NCBI GenBank assembly: GCA_019323235.1
Contig: JAHWHN010000205.1
Coordinates: 1-12,015, forward strand
Source of the DNA: Candidatus Woesearchaeota archaeon
Lineage (GTDB): Archaea > Nanobdellota > Nanobdellia > Woesearchaeales > JABIAG01
Length of the DNA stretch: 12,015 nucleotides
Reading direction: 5' to 3'
Shown here: positions 6,313 through 12,015 of the stretch, in pieces
Numbering within the stretch: the stretch's first letter is position 1
Layout: every line of letters begins with the position of its first letter
The notes under the pieces: generated by a model
The model's database searches: none
What the model was told of the DNA's origin: nothing
Seen by the model: the letters and a program-made list of their open reading frames with translations, nothing else
Position numbers and translations under genes: made by a program

Positions 6313-6320
6313 CACCTCTC
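6313..6320 (-). promoter_or_regulatory. Shine-Dalgarno sequence of the pilin-like gene
   Basis: On the minus strand GAGAGGTG lies eight bases before the ATG at 6304. It matches the archaeal 16S tail (complement of CACCTCC) well and fixes the start codon. This differs from the leaderless genes to the left. Confidence 0.65.
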
Positions 6321-6352
6321 TCGTTATTTAATAGTAATTTTTAGGAATTCTC

Positions 6353-6361
6353 ATATATAAA
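6353..6361 (-). promoter_or_regulatory. TATA box of the pilin-like gene
   Basis: On the minus strand this reads TTTATATAT, centred about 53 bases before the ATG. The predicted start near 6331 gives a leader of about 27 bases containing the Shine-Dalgarno sequence. Confidence 0.5.
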
Positions 6362-6428
6362 CTTTTTGCAAAAATTTCTGCTCAGAATGTAATTTTATGA
6401 AATGATGTTGTTTAAATGTTACTAAAAG

Positions 6429-6444
6429 TTCAAGTATATTTGAA
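6429..6444. promoter_or_regulatory. Small inverted repeat next to the rpl7ae TATA box
   Basis: TTCAA, six bases, TTGAA: a perfect five-base palindrome ending eight bases before the TATA box at 6453. The position fits a regulator site or an extended BRE region. It is short enough to occur by chance in AT-rich DNA. Confidence 0.3.
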
Positions 6445-6452
6445 TAATAACC

Positions 6453-6460
6453 TTTATAAA
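6453..6460 (+). promoter_or_regulatory. TATA box of the rpl7ae operon
   Basis: TTTATAAA matches the archaeal consensus. Transcription would start near 6482, leaving an unusually long leader of about 133 bases before rpl7ae. A later box giving a short leader is not evident. Confidence 0.6.
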
Positions 6461-6481
6461 TAACCTATTTATTCGATTTAT

Positions 6482-6614
6482 TAACCTATGACTTATGAAG
6501 GCTGAATAAGCTGGAGAGAGGTAACAAAATTCTGTTACTAACGTCTAAATTCACAAGGTTGAAATTAGATGTCAATACAAACGTCATATAAACAAAATAA
6601 GGAGAAAAATAAAA
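6482..6614 (+). promoter_or_regulatory. Structured leader of the rpl7ae operon
   Basis: Seen: a tiny ORF (ATG 6488 to TGA 6505, MTYEG); an SD-like GGAGAGAGGT at 6513-6522 with no start codon just after it; a hairpin GTAACA/TGTTAC (6521-6538); and a longer stem pairing 6541-6548 with 6565-6572, extended by TTC/GAA. The 3' arm of that stem can instead pair with ACGTC at 6581-6585, making two exclusive folds. The operative Shine-Dalgarno is GGAG at 6601-6604, ten bases before the ATG. Known: L7Ae can bind its own leader through a kink-turn in some archaea. I see no clear kink-turn here, so autoregulation is inference. Confidence 0.5.
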
Positions 6615-7022
6615 ATGAGTGAATCAGAAAGATTTTTAGAAGCTATAGAAAGCGCAAAAGCTTCAGGTAAATTAAAGAAAGGTGTAAATGAAGTAACAAA
6701 AGCATTAGAAAGAGGAGTTGCAAAATTAGTTGTATATGCTGGTGATGTATCCCCTAAAGAAATTGTTATGCATTTACCAATTTTAGCAAAAGAAAAAAAT
6801 GTTCCATGTGGTGAAGTTGCTTCAAAAGAAGAATTAGCTGCTGCTGCTGGATTACCAAGACCAACTTCTGCTGTTGCAATATTAGATATTGGTAAAGCAA
6901 AAGATGTTCTAAAAGAATTACAAAATGAAGCTGCTGAAGAAGCTGCTGAAGAAGTAGCTGAAGAAGCTCCTGCTGAAGAAGCAACAGAAGAATCCAACGA
7001 AGAAGACAAAAAAGAAGAGTAA
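6615..7022 (+). CDS. rpl7ae: Ribosomal protein L7Ae with acidic C-terminal tail
   Basis: L7Ae binds kink-turn RNA. In archaea it serves in the large ribosomal subunit and as the core protein of C/D and H/ACA guide RNPs and of RNase P. Seen: the RNA-binding signature KKGVNEVTKALERG (21-34; N25, E26, K29), LVVYAGDVSP (38-47), LPILAKEKNVP (54-64) and GLPRPTSAVAIL (79-90). The fold is complete by about residue 103. Residues 105-135 form an added tail made almost wholly of E and A with a few D, K, N, P, S and T. L7Ae is usually about 120 residues, so this tail is extra. It is low-complexity and probably disordered. It is the first gene of the operon rpl7ae-rps28e-rpl24e-ndk, an order common in archaea. 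ATG 6615 follows GGAG. Confidence 0.95.
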   Translation: MSESERFLEAIESAKASGKLKKGVNEVTKALERGVAKLVVYAGDVSPKEIVMHLPILAKEKNVPCGEVASKEELAAAAGLPRPTSAVAILDIGKAKDVLKELQNEAAEEAAEEVAEEAPAEEATEESNEEDKKEE

Positions 7023-7031
7023 TTTTAGAAA

Positions 7032-7295
7032 ATGGCAAAGAAAAAAGATGATTCCGAAACTCAAGTAAAAGGAGCAGTTGTGTTTACACAAGCTGTACCT
7101 GCAAGAGTTGAAGAAATAATAGGAAGAACTGGAACTCGAGGAGAAATCGAACAAGTTCGATGTAAAGTTCTTGAAGGCTTTGATAAAGATAAAGTTATGA
7201 GAAGAAATGTTCGAGGTCCAATTAGAGTTGGAGATATCTTAATGTTAAGAGAAACTGAAATAGAAGCTCAAAAGCTTAATCAGAGAAGGAGATAA
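7032..7295 (+). CDS. rps28e: Ribosomal protein S28e
   Basis: A small-subunit protein of archaea and eukaryotes with an OB-like beta barrel, located near the mRNA exit and decoding side of the 30S subunit. Seen: the core AVVFTQAVPARVEEIIGRTGTRGEIEQVRCKVLEG and the highly conserved end RRNVRGPIRVGDILMLRETEIEA (from about residue 57). The 87 residues are slightly longer than the usual 65-75: a basic N-terminus (MAKKKDD) and a short tail (QKLNQRRR) are added. It starts 9 bases after the rpl7ae stop with no strong Shine-Dalgarno, which suggests coupling. The purine-rich end of the gene (GGAG at 7288-7291) provides the ribosome site of rpl24e. Confidence 0.96.
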   Translation: MAKKKDDSETQVKGAVVFTQAVPARVEEIIGRTGTRGEIEQVRCKVLEGFDKDKVMRRNVRGPIRVGDILMLRETEIEAQKLNQRRR

Positions 7296-7297
7296 AA

Positions 7298-7468
7298 ATG
7301 GTGAAATGTAGTTTTTGTGGTGCAGAAATCAGAACAGGTACAGGAAAAATGTACGTTAAAACTGATGGCACTATTCTATGGTTCGATAAGAACAAATGTG
7401 AAAAGAATATGATCAAGCTAGGTAGAGTGGCTAGGAAAACAAAATGGTGTGCAAAGAACGAACATTAA
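7298..7468 (+). CDS. rpl24e: Ribosomal protein L24e (56 residues), altered zinc finger
   Basis: L24e is a small zinc-finger protein of the large ribosomal subunit. The short frame reads MVKCSFCGAEIRTGTGKMYV, then KTDGTILWFDKNKCEKN, then LGRVARKTKW and CAKNEH. The family pattern is clear: CX2C at C4 and C7, GTGKMYVKTDGT, and KCEKN with C34. The third usual cysteine (in FCSSKC) is aspartate here, D30. A fourth cysteine (C51) and a histidine (H56) occur in the C-terminal tail, where the family normally ends near KWT. Either the zinc site is weakened, or Asp, Cys51 or His56 replaces the ligand. The start follows GGAG by six bases. The last 25 bases overlap ndk in another frame, so the novel tail is encoded by the start of ndk. 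Confidence 0.94.
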   Translation: MVKCSFCGAEIRTGTGKMYVKTDGTILWFDKNKCEKNMIKLGRVARKTKWCAKNEH

Positions 7469-7941
7469 TTTTGATTAAACCTGATGGTGTAAAAAGATGC
7501 CTAGTTGGAAGAATCATAAGTCGATTCGAAGATTCAGGTATGAAAATTGTGGGGATGAGATTAACTCATGTACCTCAAGAATTAGCAGCTAATCACTACA
7601 CACAAGATATTGCAGAAAGGAGAGGAGAACATGTAAGAAATGCTCTATTGAGTTTTATTACAAGTGGTCCTGTTGTTGCACTTTGTGTTGAAGGTGTAAA
7701 TGCAATTGAAAATGTTAGAAAATTAGTTGGTTCAACAGAACCAAAAGCAGCTTTACCTGGTACTATAAGAGGAGATTTTACACATGTAAGTTTCCAACAA
7801 GCAGACCATCATAAAAAAGCTGTTGCTAATGTAATCCATGCTTCTGCAGATAAAGATGATGCAGCAAGAGAAGTTGGATTATGGTTCAATGAAGACGAAC
7901 TTCAAACTTATGAAACAGTACATGAAGTATTAACATTTTAA
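7444..7941 (+). CDS. ndk: Nucleoside diphosphate kinase
   Basis: NDK moves the gamma phosphate from ATP to nucleoside diphosphates through a phosphohistidine, keeping GTP and other NTPs supplied in the cytoplasm. Seen: ERTLILIKPDGVKR (K12), GRIISRFEDSGMKIVGMRL, VGSTEPKAALPGTIRGDF (R92, T98, R109) and NVIHASADKDDAAREVGLWF with catalytic H132 and N129. It has 165 residues against about 150 in common NDKs. The extra residues lie around SFQQADHHKKAVANV before the active histidine, and some archaeal forms have an insert there. The start must be ATG 7444 (or GTG 7447), because ERTLILIKPDG begins at once; it therefore overlaps rpl24e by 25 bases. EF-2 follows 13 bases downstream, so the two are likely co-transcribed. 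Confidence 0.96.
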   Translation: MVCKERTLILIKPDGVKRCLVGRIISRFEDSGMKIVGMRLTHVPQELAANHYTQDIAERRGEHVRNALLSFITSGPVVALCVEGVNAIENVRKLVGSTEPKAALPGTIRGDFTHVSFQQADHHKKAVANVIHASADKDDAAREVGLWFNEDELQTYETVHEVLTF

Positions 7942-7954
7942 GGGGAATTAAAAA

Positions 7955-10132
7955 ATGGCAAAAATGAGTGAAAGAATTCTGAAGATTTCAGGAAATTCAG
8001 AAAATATTAGAAACATTGCAATCTGTGCTCACATTGATCACGGAAAAACAACTTTTTCAGACAACTTATTAGCGGGTGCTGGTATGATGTCTGAGCACTT
8101 AGCTGGTAAAGCTTGTGTTTTAGATTTCCATGAAGACGAAGCAGCAAGAGGAATCACTATTGATTCAGCTTCAGTATCCATGGTACACGAGATGAAAGGA
8201 AAAGAGTATTTAATTAACTTAATTGATACTCCTGGACACGTTGATTTTGGTGGTGACGTAACTAGAGCTATGAGAGCTGTAGATGGTGCAATTGTACTAT
8301 CTTGTGCTTCTGAAGGTATTATGCCTCAGACTCAAACTGTTCTAAGACAAGCACTAAAAGAAAGAGTAAAACCAGTTCTTTTCATTAACAAAGTTGATAG
8401 ATTAATCAAAGAATTAAAATTAACTCCAGAAGCAATGCAAGAAAGATTCATGAAAATTATCATGGGTGTTAACAAATTAATTAGAGAAATTGCAGAAAAA
8501 GAATTTGGGGAGAAATGGCAAACTAATGTTGTTGAAGGTTCAGTAGCATTTGGTTCAGCTTTCCACAATTGGGCTTTAAGTATTCCATACATGAAAGAGA
8601 AAGGAATTTCTTTTAAAGATATTATTGATGCTTACAACTCAGGAAATGATGAAGACTGGAAAGCGTTAGCTAAAAAAGCTCCATTGCATGAAGTAGTATT
8701 AAACATGGTAGTTGGTCACTTACCTAATCCAAAACAAGCTCAACCTTATAGAGTTCCAAAAATTTGGAGAGGTGACTTAGAAAGTTCATTTGGTAAAGAT
8801 TTAGTAGGATGTAATGCAAATGGAAAATTGGCTTTCGTAATTACTAAAATTGTAGTAGACCCACAAGCTGGTGAAATCTCAGCAGGTAGAATTTTTTCAG
8901 GTACTATGAAAAAAGGTTTGGAAGTTTATGCTAACATTCAAAAACAAAAAGCAAGAATTCAACAAGTATTCTTGTATAATGGTGCAAAGAAAGATTTAGT
9001 GGATTCTGTTCCTGCAGGTAACATTATTGGTATTTCTGGAGTAAAAGCTTTCCCTGGTGAAACAATTACTCAAGAACCAGAAGAACCATTCGAAGCAATA
9101 TCTCACATCTTCGATCCAGTTATTACTAAGGCAATTAGACCTGAAAACCCTGGTGACTTACCAAAGATGATTGAAGTATTGAGACAAGTTTCAAAAGAAG
9201 ATCCTTCTGTAAAAGTAGAAATTAACGAAGATACTGGTGAATGTTTAATCTCTGGAATGGGTGAATTACACTTAGAAATTATTGAAAACAGAATTGAAAG
9301 TGAAAAACATCTAAAAGTAAAAACAGACCCACCTATTGTAACATATAGAGAAACTGTTTCTTCTGTTTCTCCTGAATTTGAAGGAAAATCTCCAAACAAA
9401 CACAACAAATTATACTTTGTTGTAGAACCTCTAGAAGATTCATATTATGAAGCAATTAGAAAAGGAGATATCGCTGAAGGAAGAGTTAAGAAGAAAGATG
9501 ATGCATTATGGGGAGCTTTAGAAGCTCAAGGAATGGATTCAAAAACATCTAGAAAAGTAAGAGATATCTATAATGGAAATATGTTTATTGATGGTACAAG
9601 AGGTATTGTATACATTAACGAAATTATTGAAATGGTATTAGATATGTTTGAAGATGTTATGAGACAAGGTCCATTAACTAGAGACCCATGTACTAAAGTT
9701 AAAGTAACATTAGTAGATACAAAACTTCACGAAGACGCTATACATCGAGGACCTGCACAAATGTATCCTGCTGTAAGAGAAGGTATTAGAGGTGCAATAA
9801 TGGAAGCAAAACCATTATTACAAGAACCTATGCAGATTTTACAAGTTGATTGTCCAACAGAATATACTGGAGAAGTTTCCAAGTTAGTTCAAAACAAAAG
9901 AGGACAGTTATTAGAAATGGATGCACAAGGTGCAACTACTGTTGTAAAAGCAAAGATGCCTGTATCTGAATTAATGGGTTGGTCATCTGACTTAAGATCA
10001 GCAACAGGTGGTTTAGGAAGTAGTTCCATTATTGAACAACAGTTCGAAAGATTACCTATGGAATTACAATCTGATGTAAGAAGAAAGATTATGCAAAGAA
10101 AAGGTTTAAATGATGCTCAAGTTGGAGCATAA
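7955..10132 (+). CDS. fusA: Translation elongation factor EF-2
   Basis: EF-2 is the GTPase that drives translocation on the archaeal ribosome. Seen: G1 AHIDHGKTT (25-33), switch I RGITIDSA (65-72), G3 DTPGH (91-95) and G4 NKVD (145-148), then domain II (AFVITKIVVDPQAGEISAGRIFSGTM). Domain III-V motifs follow: SGMGELHLEI, KSPNKHNKLYFVVEPL, EYTGEVSKLVQNKRG and FERLPMELQSDVR. The diphthamide-site histidine is H597 in LHEDAIHRGPAQ, so the modification is possible, though the dph genes are not in view. The next residues, MYPAVREGIRGAI, differ from the usual archaeal IPAVRNAI. Length (725) is normal for archaeal EF-2. ATG 7955 follows AGGGGA by eight bases; a second in-frame ATG at 7964 is less well placed. 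It is probably the last gene of the ribosomal operon. Confidence 0.98.
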   Translation: MAKMSERILKISGNSENIRNIAICAHIDHGKTTFSDNLLAGAGMMSEHLAGKACVLDFHEDEAARGITIDSASVSMVHEMKGKEYLINLIDTPGHVDFGGDVTRAMRAVDGAIVLSCASEGIMPQTQTVLRQALKERVKPVLFINKVDRLIKELKLTPEAMQERFMKIIMGVNKLIREIAEKEFGEKWQTNVVEGSVAFGSAFHNWALSIPYMKEKGISFKDIIDAYNSGNDEDWKALAKKAPLHEVVLNMVVGHLPNPKQAQPYRVPKIWRGDLESSFGKDLVGCNANGKLAFVITKIVVDPQAGEISAGRIFSGTMKKGLEVYANIQKQKARIQQVFLYNGAKKDLVDSVPAGNIIGISGVKAFPGETITQEPEEPFEAISHIFDPVITKAIRPENPGDLPKMIEVLRQVSKEDPSVKVEINEDTGECLISGMGELHLEIIENRIESEKHLKVKTDPPIVTYRETVSSVSPEFEGKSPNKHNKLYFVVEPLEDSYYEAIRKGDIAEGRVKKKDDALWGALEAQGMDSKTSRKVRDIYNGNMFIDGTRGIVYINEIIEMVLDMFEDVMRQGPLTRDPCTKVKVTLVDTKLHEDAIHRGPAQMYPAVREGIRGAIMEAKPLLQEPMQILQVDCPTEYTGEVSKLVQNKRGQLLEMDAQGATTVVKAKMPVSELMGWSSDLRSATGGLGSSSIIEQQFERLPMELQSDVRRKIMQRKGLNDAQVGA

Positions 10133-10158
10133 GCCTTAATCTTTATCAACAACGACGG

Positions 10159-10191
10159 TGCAACACAATCAAATTAATCGAATGTGTTGCA
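10159..10191. repeat. Nine-base inverted repeat between EF-2 and EF-1A
   Basis: TGCAACACA (10159-10167) and TGTGTTGCA (10183-10191) are perfect complements around a 15-base spacer, which itself can add two inner pairs. It begins 27 bases after the EF-2 stop and ends eight bases before the EF-1A TATA box. It could be a 3' stem of the EF-2 transcript or a palindromic protein-binding site for the EF-1A promoter. No T-tract follows, so it does not look like an intrinsic terminator. Confidence 0.75.
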
Positions 10192-10199
10192 ACAAAAAC

Positions 10200-10208
10200 T
10201 TTATAAAG
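10200..10208 (+). promoter_or_regulatory. TATA box of EF-1A
   Basis: TTTATAAAG gives a predicted start near 10230 and a leader of about 35 bases that contains the strong Shine-Dalgarno GGGAGG at 10250-10255, nine bases before the ATG. Confidence 0.65.
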
Positions 10209-10264
10209 AGGCAATAAGTTCTCTTTAAATATTAGGCTCAATTTTAATAGGGAGGAAAATTAAA

Positions 10265-11551
10265 ATGGCAGATAAAAAAGAACACATGAATTTAGTATTC
10301 ATCGGTCACGTAGATCATGGTAAATCTACTACTGTTGGAAGATTATTATATGATTCAGGTACTATCGATGATAATACTATGAGAAAGTTGAAAGAAGAAG
10401 CAGCAGCTAACGGTAAAGCAGGTTTCGAGTTTGCTTATACTATGGATAATTTAAAAGAAGAAAGAGAAAGAGGAGTTACTATTGATTTAGCTCACAAAAA
10501 ATATCAATCAAAATCTAAAGATTTTACAATTATCGATGCTCCAGGTCACAAAGATTTTATTAAAAACATGATTACTGGTGCTTCACAAGCTGATGCAGCT
10601 GTATTAGTAGTAGCAGCTAACGACGGAATTAATGCACAAACTAAAGAACACGTATTCTTATCAAAAACTTTAGGTATTAACCAAATAATTATTGCTGTTA
10701 ACAAAATGGATATTTCTGGAGTAGATTACTCAGAAGCTAAATTCAATGAAGTTAAAGCAGATGTAGGTAAATTATTAGCTAGTGTTGGTTTCAAACCAGC
10801 AACTGTACCATTTATTCCTACTGCTTCATTATTAGGTGGAAATATTGTTAATAAATCTGATAAAATGCCTTGGTATACAGGACCAGTTTTAGCTGAAGCT
10901 ATTGATGCTTTAGTTGTTCCAGAAAAACCTGTTGATAAACCTTTAAGAATGCCAATTCAAGACGTTTACAGTATCTCCGGTATTGGAGTTGTACCTGTAG
11001 GTAAAATTGAAACTGGTGTTATGAAAGTTAACCAAAAAGTTATTGCTGTACCTGGTAGAGAAGGAAAAGGTGTTCCTGGTGAAGTTAAATCTATTGAAAT
11101 GCACCACGAACAATTCCAAGAAGCTATCCCTGGTGATAACGTTGGTATCTCAGTTAGAGGATTTGGTAAAAAAGATGTTGCTAGAGGTGACGTTATTGGT
11201 ACTCCTGATAACATTCCAAAAGTAGCTGAAGAATTCACTGCAAAAATCGTAGTATTAAACCACCCAAGTGTTATCACTGTTGGTTACTGTCCAGTTTTCC
11301 ACATCCACACTGCTCAAGTTGCAGGTCAGATTGTAGAAATTATCGACAAAACTACTGCTGGTGAAGTTACACAAAAACCTGATTTCATTAAAAACGGTGA
11401 CAGTGCTACTGTAAGAATTAGACCTGTTCAACCTTTAGTAATTGAAAAGAACACTGAAATTCCAGAATTATCAAGATTCGCTCTTAGAGATTCCGGTGTA
11501 ACAGTGGCTGCAGGAATGTGTGTAGACATGAAAGAAAAACCAATGGGTTAA
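10265..11551 (+). CDS. tuf: Translation elongation factor EF-1A
   Basis: EF-1A is the GTPase that delivers aminoacyl-tRNA to the ribosomal A site. Seen: G1 GHVDHGKST (14-22), a switch I region ending ERERGVTIDLA (66-76), G3 DAPGHKDFIKNMI (91-103) and G4 NKMD (146-149). Domain II follows (MPIQDVYSISGIGVVPVGKIETGVM, where DVYSISGIGVVPVG is typical of archaea and eukaryotes), then domain III (GYCPVFHIHTAQVA, FIKNGDSATVRIRP, FALRDSGVTVAAGMC). Its 428 residues match the family. The codon mix uses C-ending codons (AAC, TTC, ATC, CAC) more often than the left-hand genes do, consistent with high expression. It has its own TATA box and a strong Shine-Dalgarno sequence, separate from the EF-2 operon. 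rps10 follows, the usual archaeal order. Confidence 0.98.
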   Translation: MADKKEHMNLVFIGHVDHGKSTTVGRLLYDSGTIDDNTMRKLKEEAAANGKAGFEFAYTMDNLKEERERGVTIDLAHKKYQSKSKDFTIIDAPGHKDFIKNMITGASQADAAVLVVAANDGINAQTKEHVFLSKTLGINQIIIAVNKMDISGVDYSEAKFNEVKADVGKLLASVGFKPATVPFIPTASLLGGNIVNKSDKMPWYTGPVLAEAIDALVVPEKPVDKPLRMPIQDVYSISGIGVVPVGKIETGVMKVNQKVIAVPGREGKGVPGEVKSIEMHHEQFQEAIPGDNVGISVRGFGKKDVARGDVIGTPDNIPKVAEEFTAKIVVLNHPSVITVGYCPVFHIHTAQVAGQIVEIIDKTTAGEVTQKPDFIKNGDSATVRIRPVQPLVIEKNTEIPELSRFALRDSGVTVAAGMCVDMKEKPMG

Positions 11552-11561
11552 ATTTATAAAT
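11552..11561 (+). promoter_or_regulatory. TATA-like element for rps10
   Basis: ATTTATAAAT directly follows the EF-1A stop codon. A start near 11582 would give rps10 a leader of about 60 bases, so rps10 could be made separately as well as by read-through from EF-1A. Confidence 0.45.
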
Positions 11562-11568
11562 AACCCAA

Positions 11569-11582
11569 TTTTTTTTATTTTT
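11569..11582 (+). terminator. T-tract terminator of EF-1A
   Basis: Eight Ts, an A and five Ts begin 18 bases after the EF-1A stop, on the coding strand. This is the common archaeal termination signal. It may be leaky, allowing some read-through into rps10. Confidence 0.5.
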
Positions 11583-11588
11583 ATTATT

Positions 11589-11609
11589 ATGATTTTTTAA
11601 AAAAATCAT
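11589..11609 (+). repeat. AT-rich hairpin in the rps10 leader
   Basis: ATGATTTTTT (11589-11598) can pair with AAAAAATCAT (11600-11609), ten pairs on paper with almost no loop; the innermost pairs would open. It lies between the EF-1A T-tract and the rps10 Shine-Dalgarno sequence. It may help terminate EF-1A transcription or shape the rps10 leader. Confidence 0.5.
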
Positions 11610-11644
11610 GGTGACCAAAATAGATTATCATGAGGTAAAAAAAT

Positions 11645-11953
11645 ATGCAAAAAGCAAGAATTAAACTGGCGTCAACTGAAATCGACAAGATTAACGAAGT
11701 ATGTAGTTACATCTCAGACATCGTTGAAAAAACTGGTGTTGATATGAAAGGCCCAATTCCATTACCTACTAAGAAATTAAAGGTAACTACAAGAAAGAGT
11801 CCTTGTGGAGACGGAAAAGCATCTTGGGAAAGATATGAGATGAGAATCCACAAAAGATTAATTGATTTAGGTGTTGATGAAAGAGCTTTAAGATTGGTAA
11901 TGAGAGTTCCAATTCCAGAAGGTCTTAACATCGAAATTGAGTTGTTAGAATAA
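11645..11953 (+). CDS. rps10: Ribosomal protein S10
   Basis: S10 (uS10) is a small-subunit head protein with a ferredoxin-like fold and a long loop reaching uS3, uS9 and uS14. Seen: KARIKLASTEIDKINEVCSYI, VDMKGPIPLPTKKLKVTTRKSPCGDGKASWERYEMRIHKR, LIDLGVDERALRLVMRVPIPEGLNIEIEL. All are typical of the archaeal form, whose length of about 102 residues it matches exactly. ATG 11645 follows GAGGT (11632-11636) by eight bases. It lies 93 bases after EF-1A, the usual archaeal pairing. Beyond its stop there are 62 AT-rich bases with no strong T-tract or further gene visible. Confidence 0.97.
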   Translation: MQKARIKLASTEIDKINEVCSYISDIVEKTGVDMKGPIPLPTKKLKVTTRKSPCGDGKASWERYEMRIHKRLIDLGVDERALRLVMRVPIPEGLNIEIELLE

Positions 11954-12015
11954 AATCTAACTTCTATTTCTAATTATTTACTTACAAAATTTTCATTGAA
12001 ATATTTATTTTATAT

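Noticed and set aside
6482..6614. C/D box guide RNA in the rpl7ae leader
   Set aside because: A CTGA and some ATGA motifs occur, but no proper C box and D box with terminal pairing and internal C'/D' boxes.
6584..7154. Minus-strand frames rich in Ser, Ala, Leu, Gln or Phe
   Set aside because: They are antisense shadows of the GCT/GAA-rich L7Ae tail and of S28e; their low complexity reflects that tail.
8332..9408. Minus-strand frames opposite EF-2
   Set aside because: They are antisense to conserved EF-2 motifs and lack any sign of coding for a real protein.
11610..11616. GGTGACC palindrome before rps10
   Set aside because: Seven bases with a single central base; likely by chance and with no partner site.
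1..12015. CRISPR arrays, tRNA or rRNA genes, transposases
   Set aside because: I looked on both strands and saw no regularly spaced repeats, no cloverleaf with a GTTCRA arm, no rRNA segments and no transposase or integrase motifs.

Overview
The window comes from an AT-rich archaeon with a compact genome. The archaeal assignment is firm: it carries GatD of the archaeal tRNA-dependent amidotransferase, ribosomal proteins L7Ae, S28e and L24e (absent from bacteria), EF-2 with the diphthamide-site histidine, EF-1A, and TATA-box promoters of the TTTATAAA type. The low GC, short intergenic gaps and a pilin-like signal of the KKGAMEMS kind suggest a DPANN-type lineage (Woesearchaeota/Pacearchaeota-like). 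That narrower placement is inference.

Layout. (1) 1-1054, plus strand: the 3' part of an aspartate carbamoyltransferase regulatory chain (PyrI), possibly the tail of a PyrB-PyrI fusion, overlapping by ATGA an unrecognised 178-residue protein. (2) 1062-4771, minus strand: an SbcD/Mre11-related archaeal phosphoesterase, GatD, and a 559-residue orphan with acidic and probably coiled-coil segments. Each has a TATA-like box about 25 bases before its ATG, which fits leaderless transcripts. (3) 4877-5557, plus strand: a cis-prenyltransferase (UppS). Its last 20 codons are repeated 119 bases downstream, on the far side of a GC-rich 51-base insert that can form hairpins. (4) 5738-6304: three consecutive hairpins and a T-tract (minus strand) end a minus-strand gene for a pilin-like secreted protein. 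(5) 6305-6614 (310 bases) holds no gene. It carries the pilin-like gene's Shine-Dalgarno (SD) sequence and TATA box, a small inverted repeat, the TATA box of the ribosomal operon, and a roughly 130-base structured leader. (6) 6615-10132, plus strand: rpl7ae-rps28e-rpl24e-ndk-EF-2, tightly packed. The 56-codon rpl24e overlaps ndk by 25 bases. (7) 10133-11953, plus strand: EF-1A and rps10, each with its own plausible promoter. The last 62 bases are AT-rich with no feature I can support.

The right half is a translation block: ribosomal proteins, both elongation GTPases, and NDK, which supplies NTPs. GatD also serves translation, by making Gln-tRNA. UppS makes the polyprenyl carrier for glycan transfer, and the pilin-like protein is probably surface-exposed. 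The least explained parts are the duplicated uppS end with its insert, the hairpin cluster beside it, the L7Ae leader with two competing pairings, the altered zinc site of L24e, and the two orphan genes. I saw no complete new system such as a defence island, CRISPR array or transposon.
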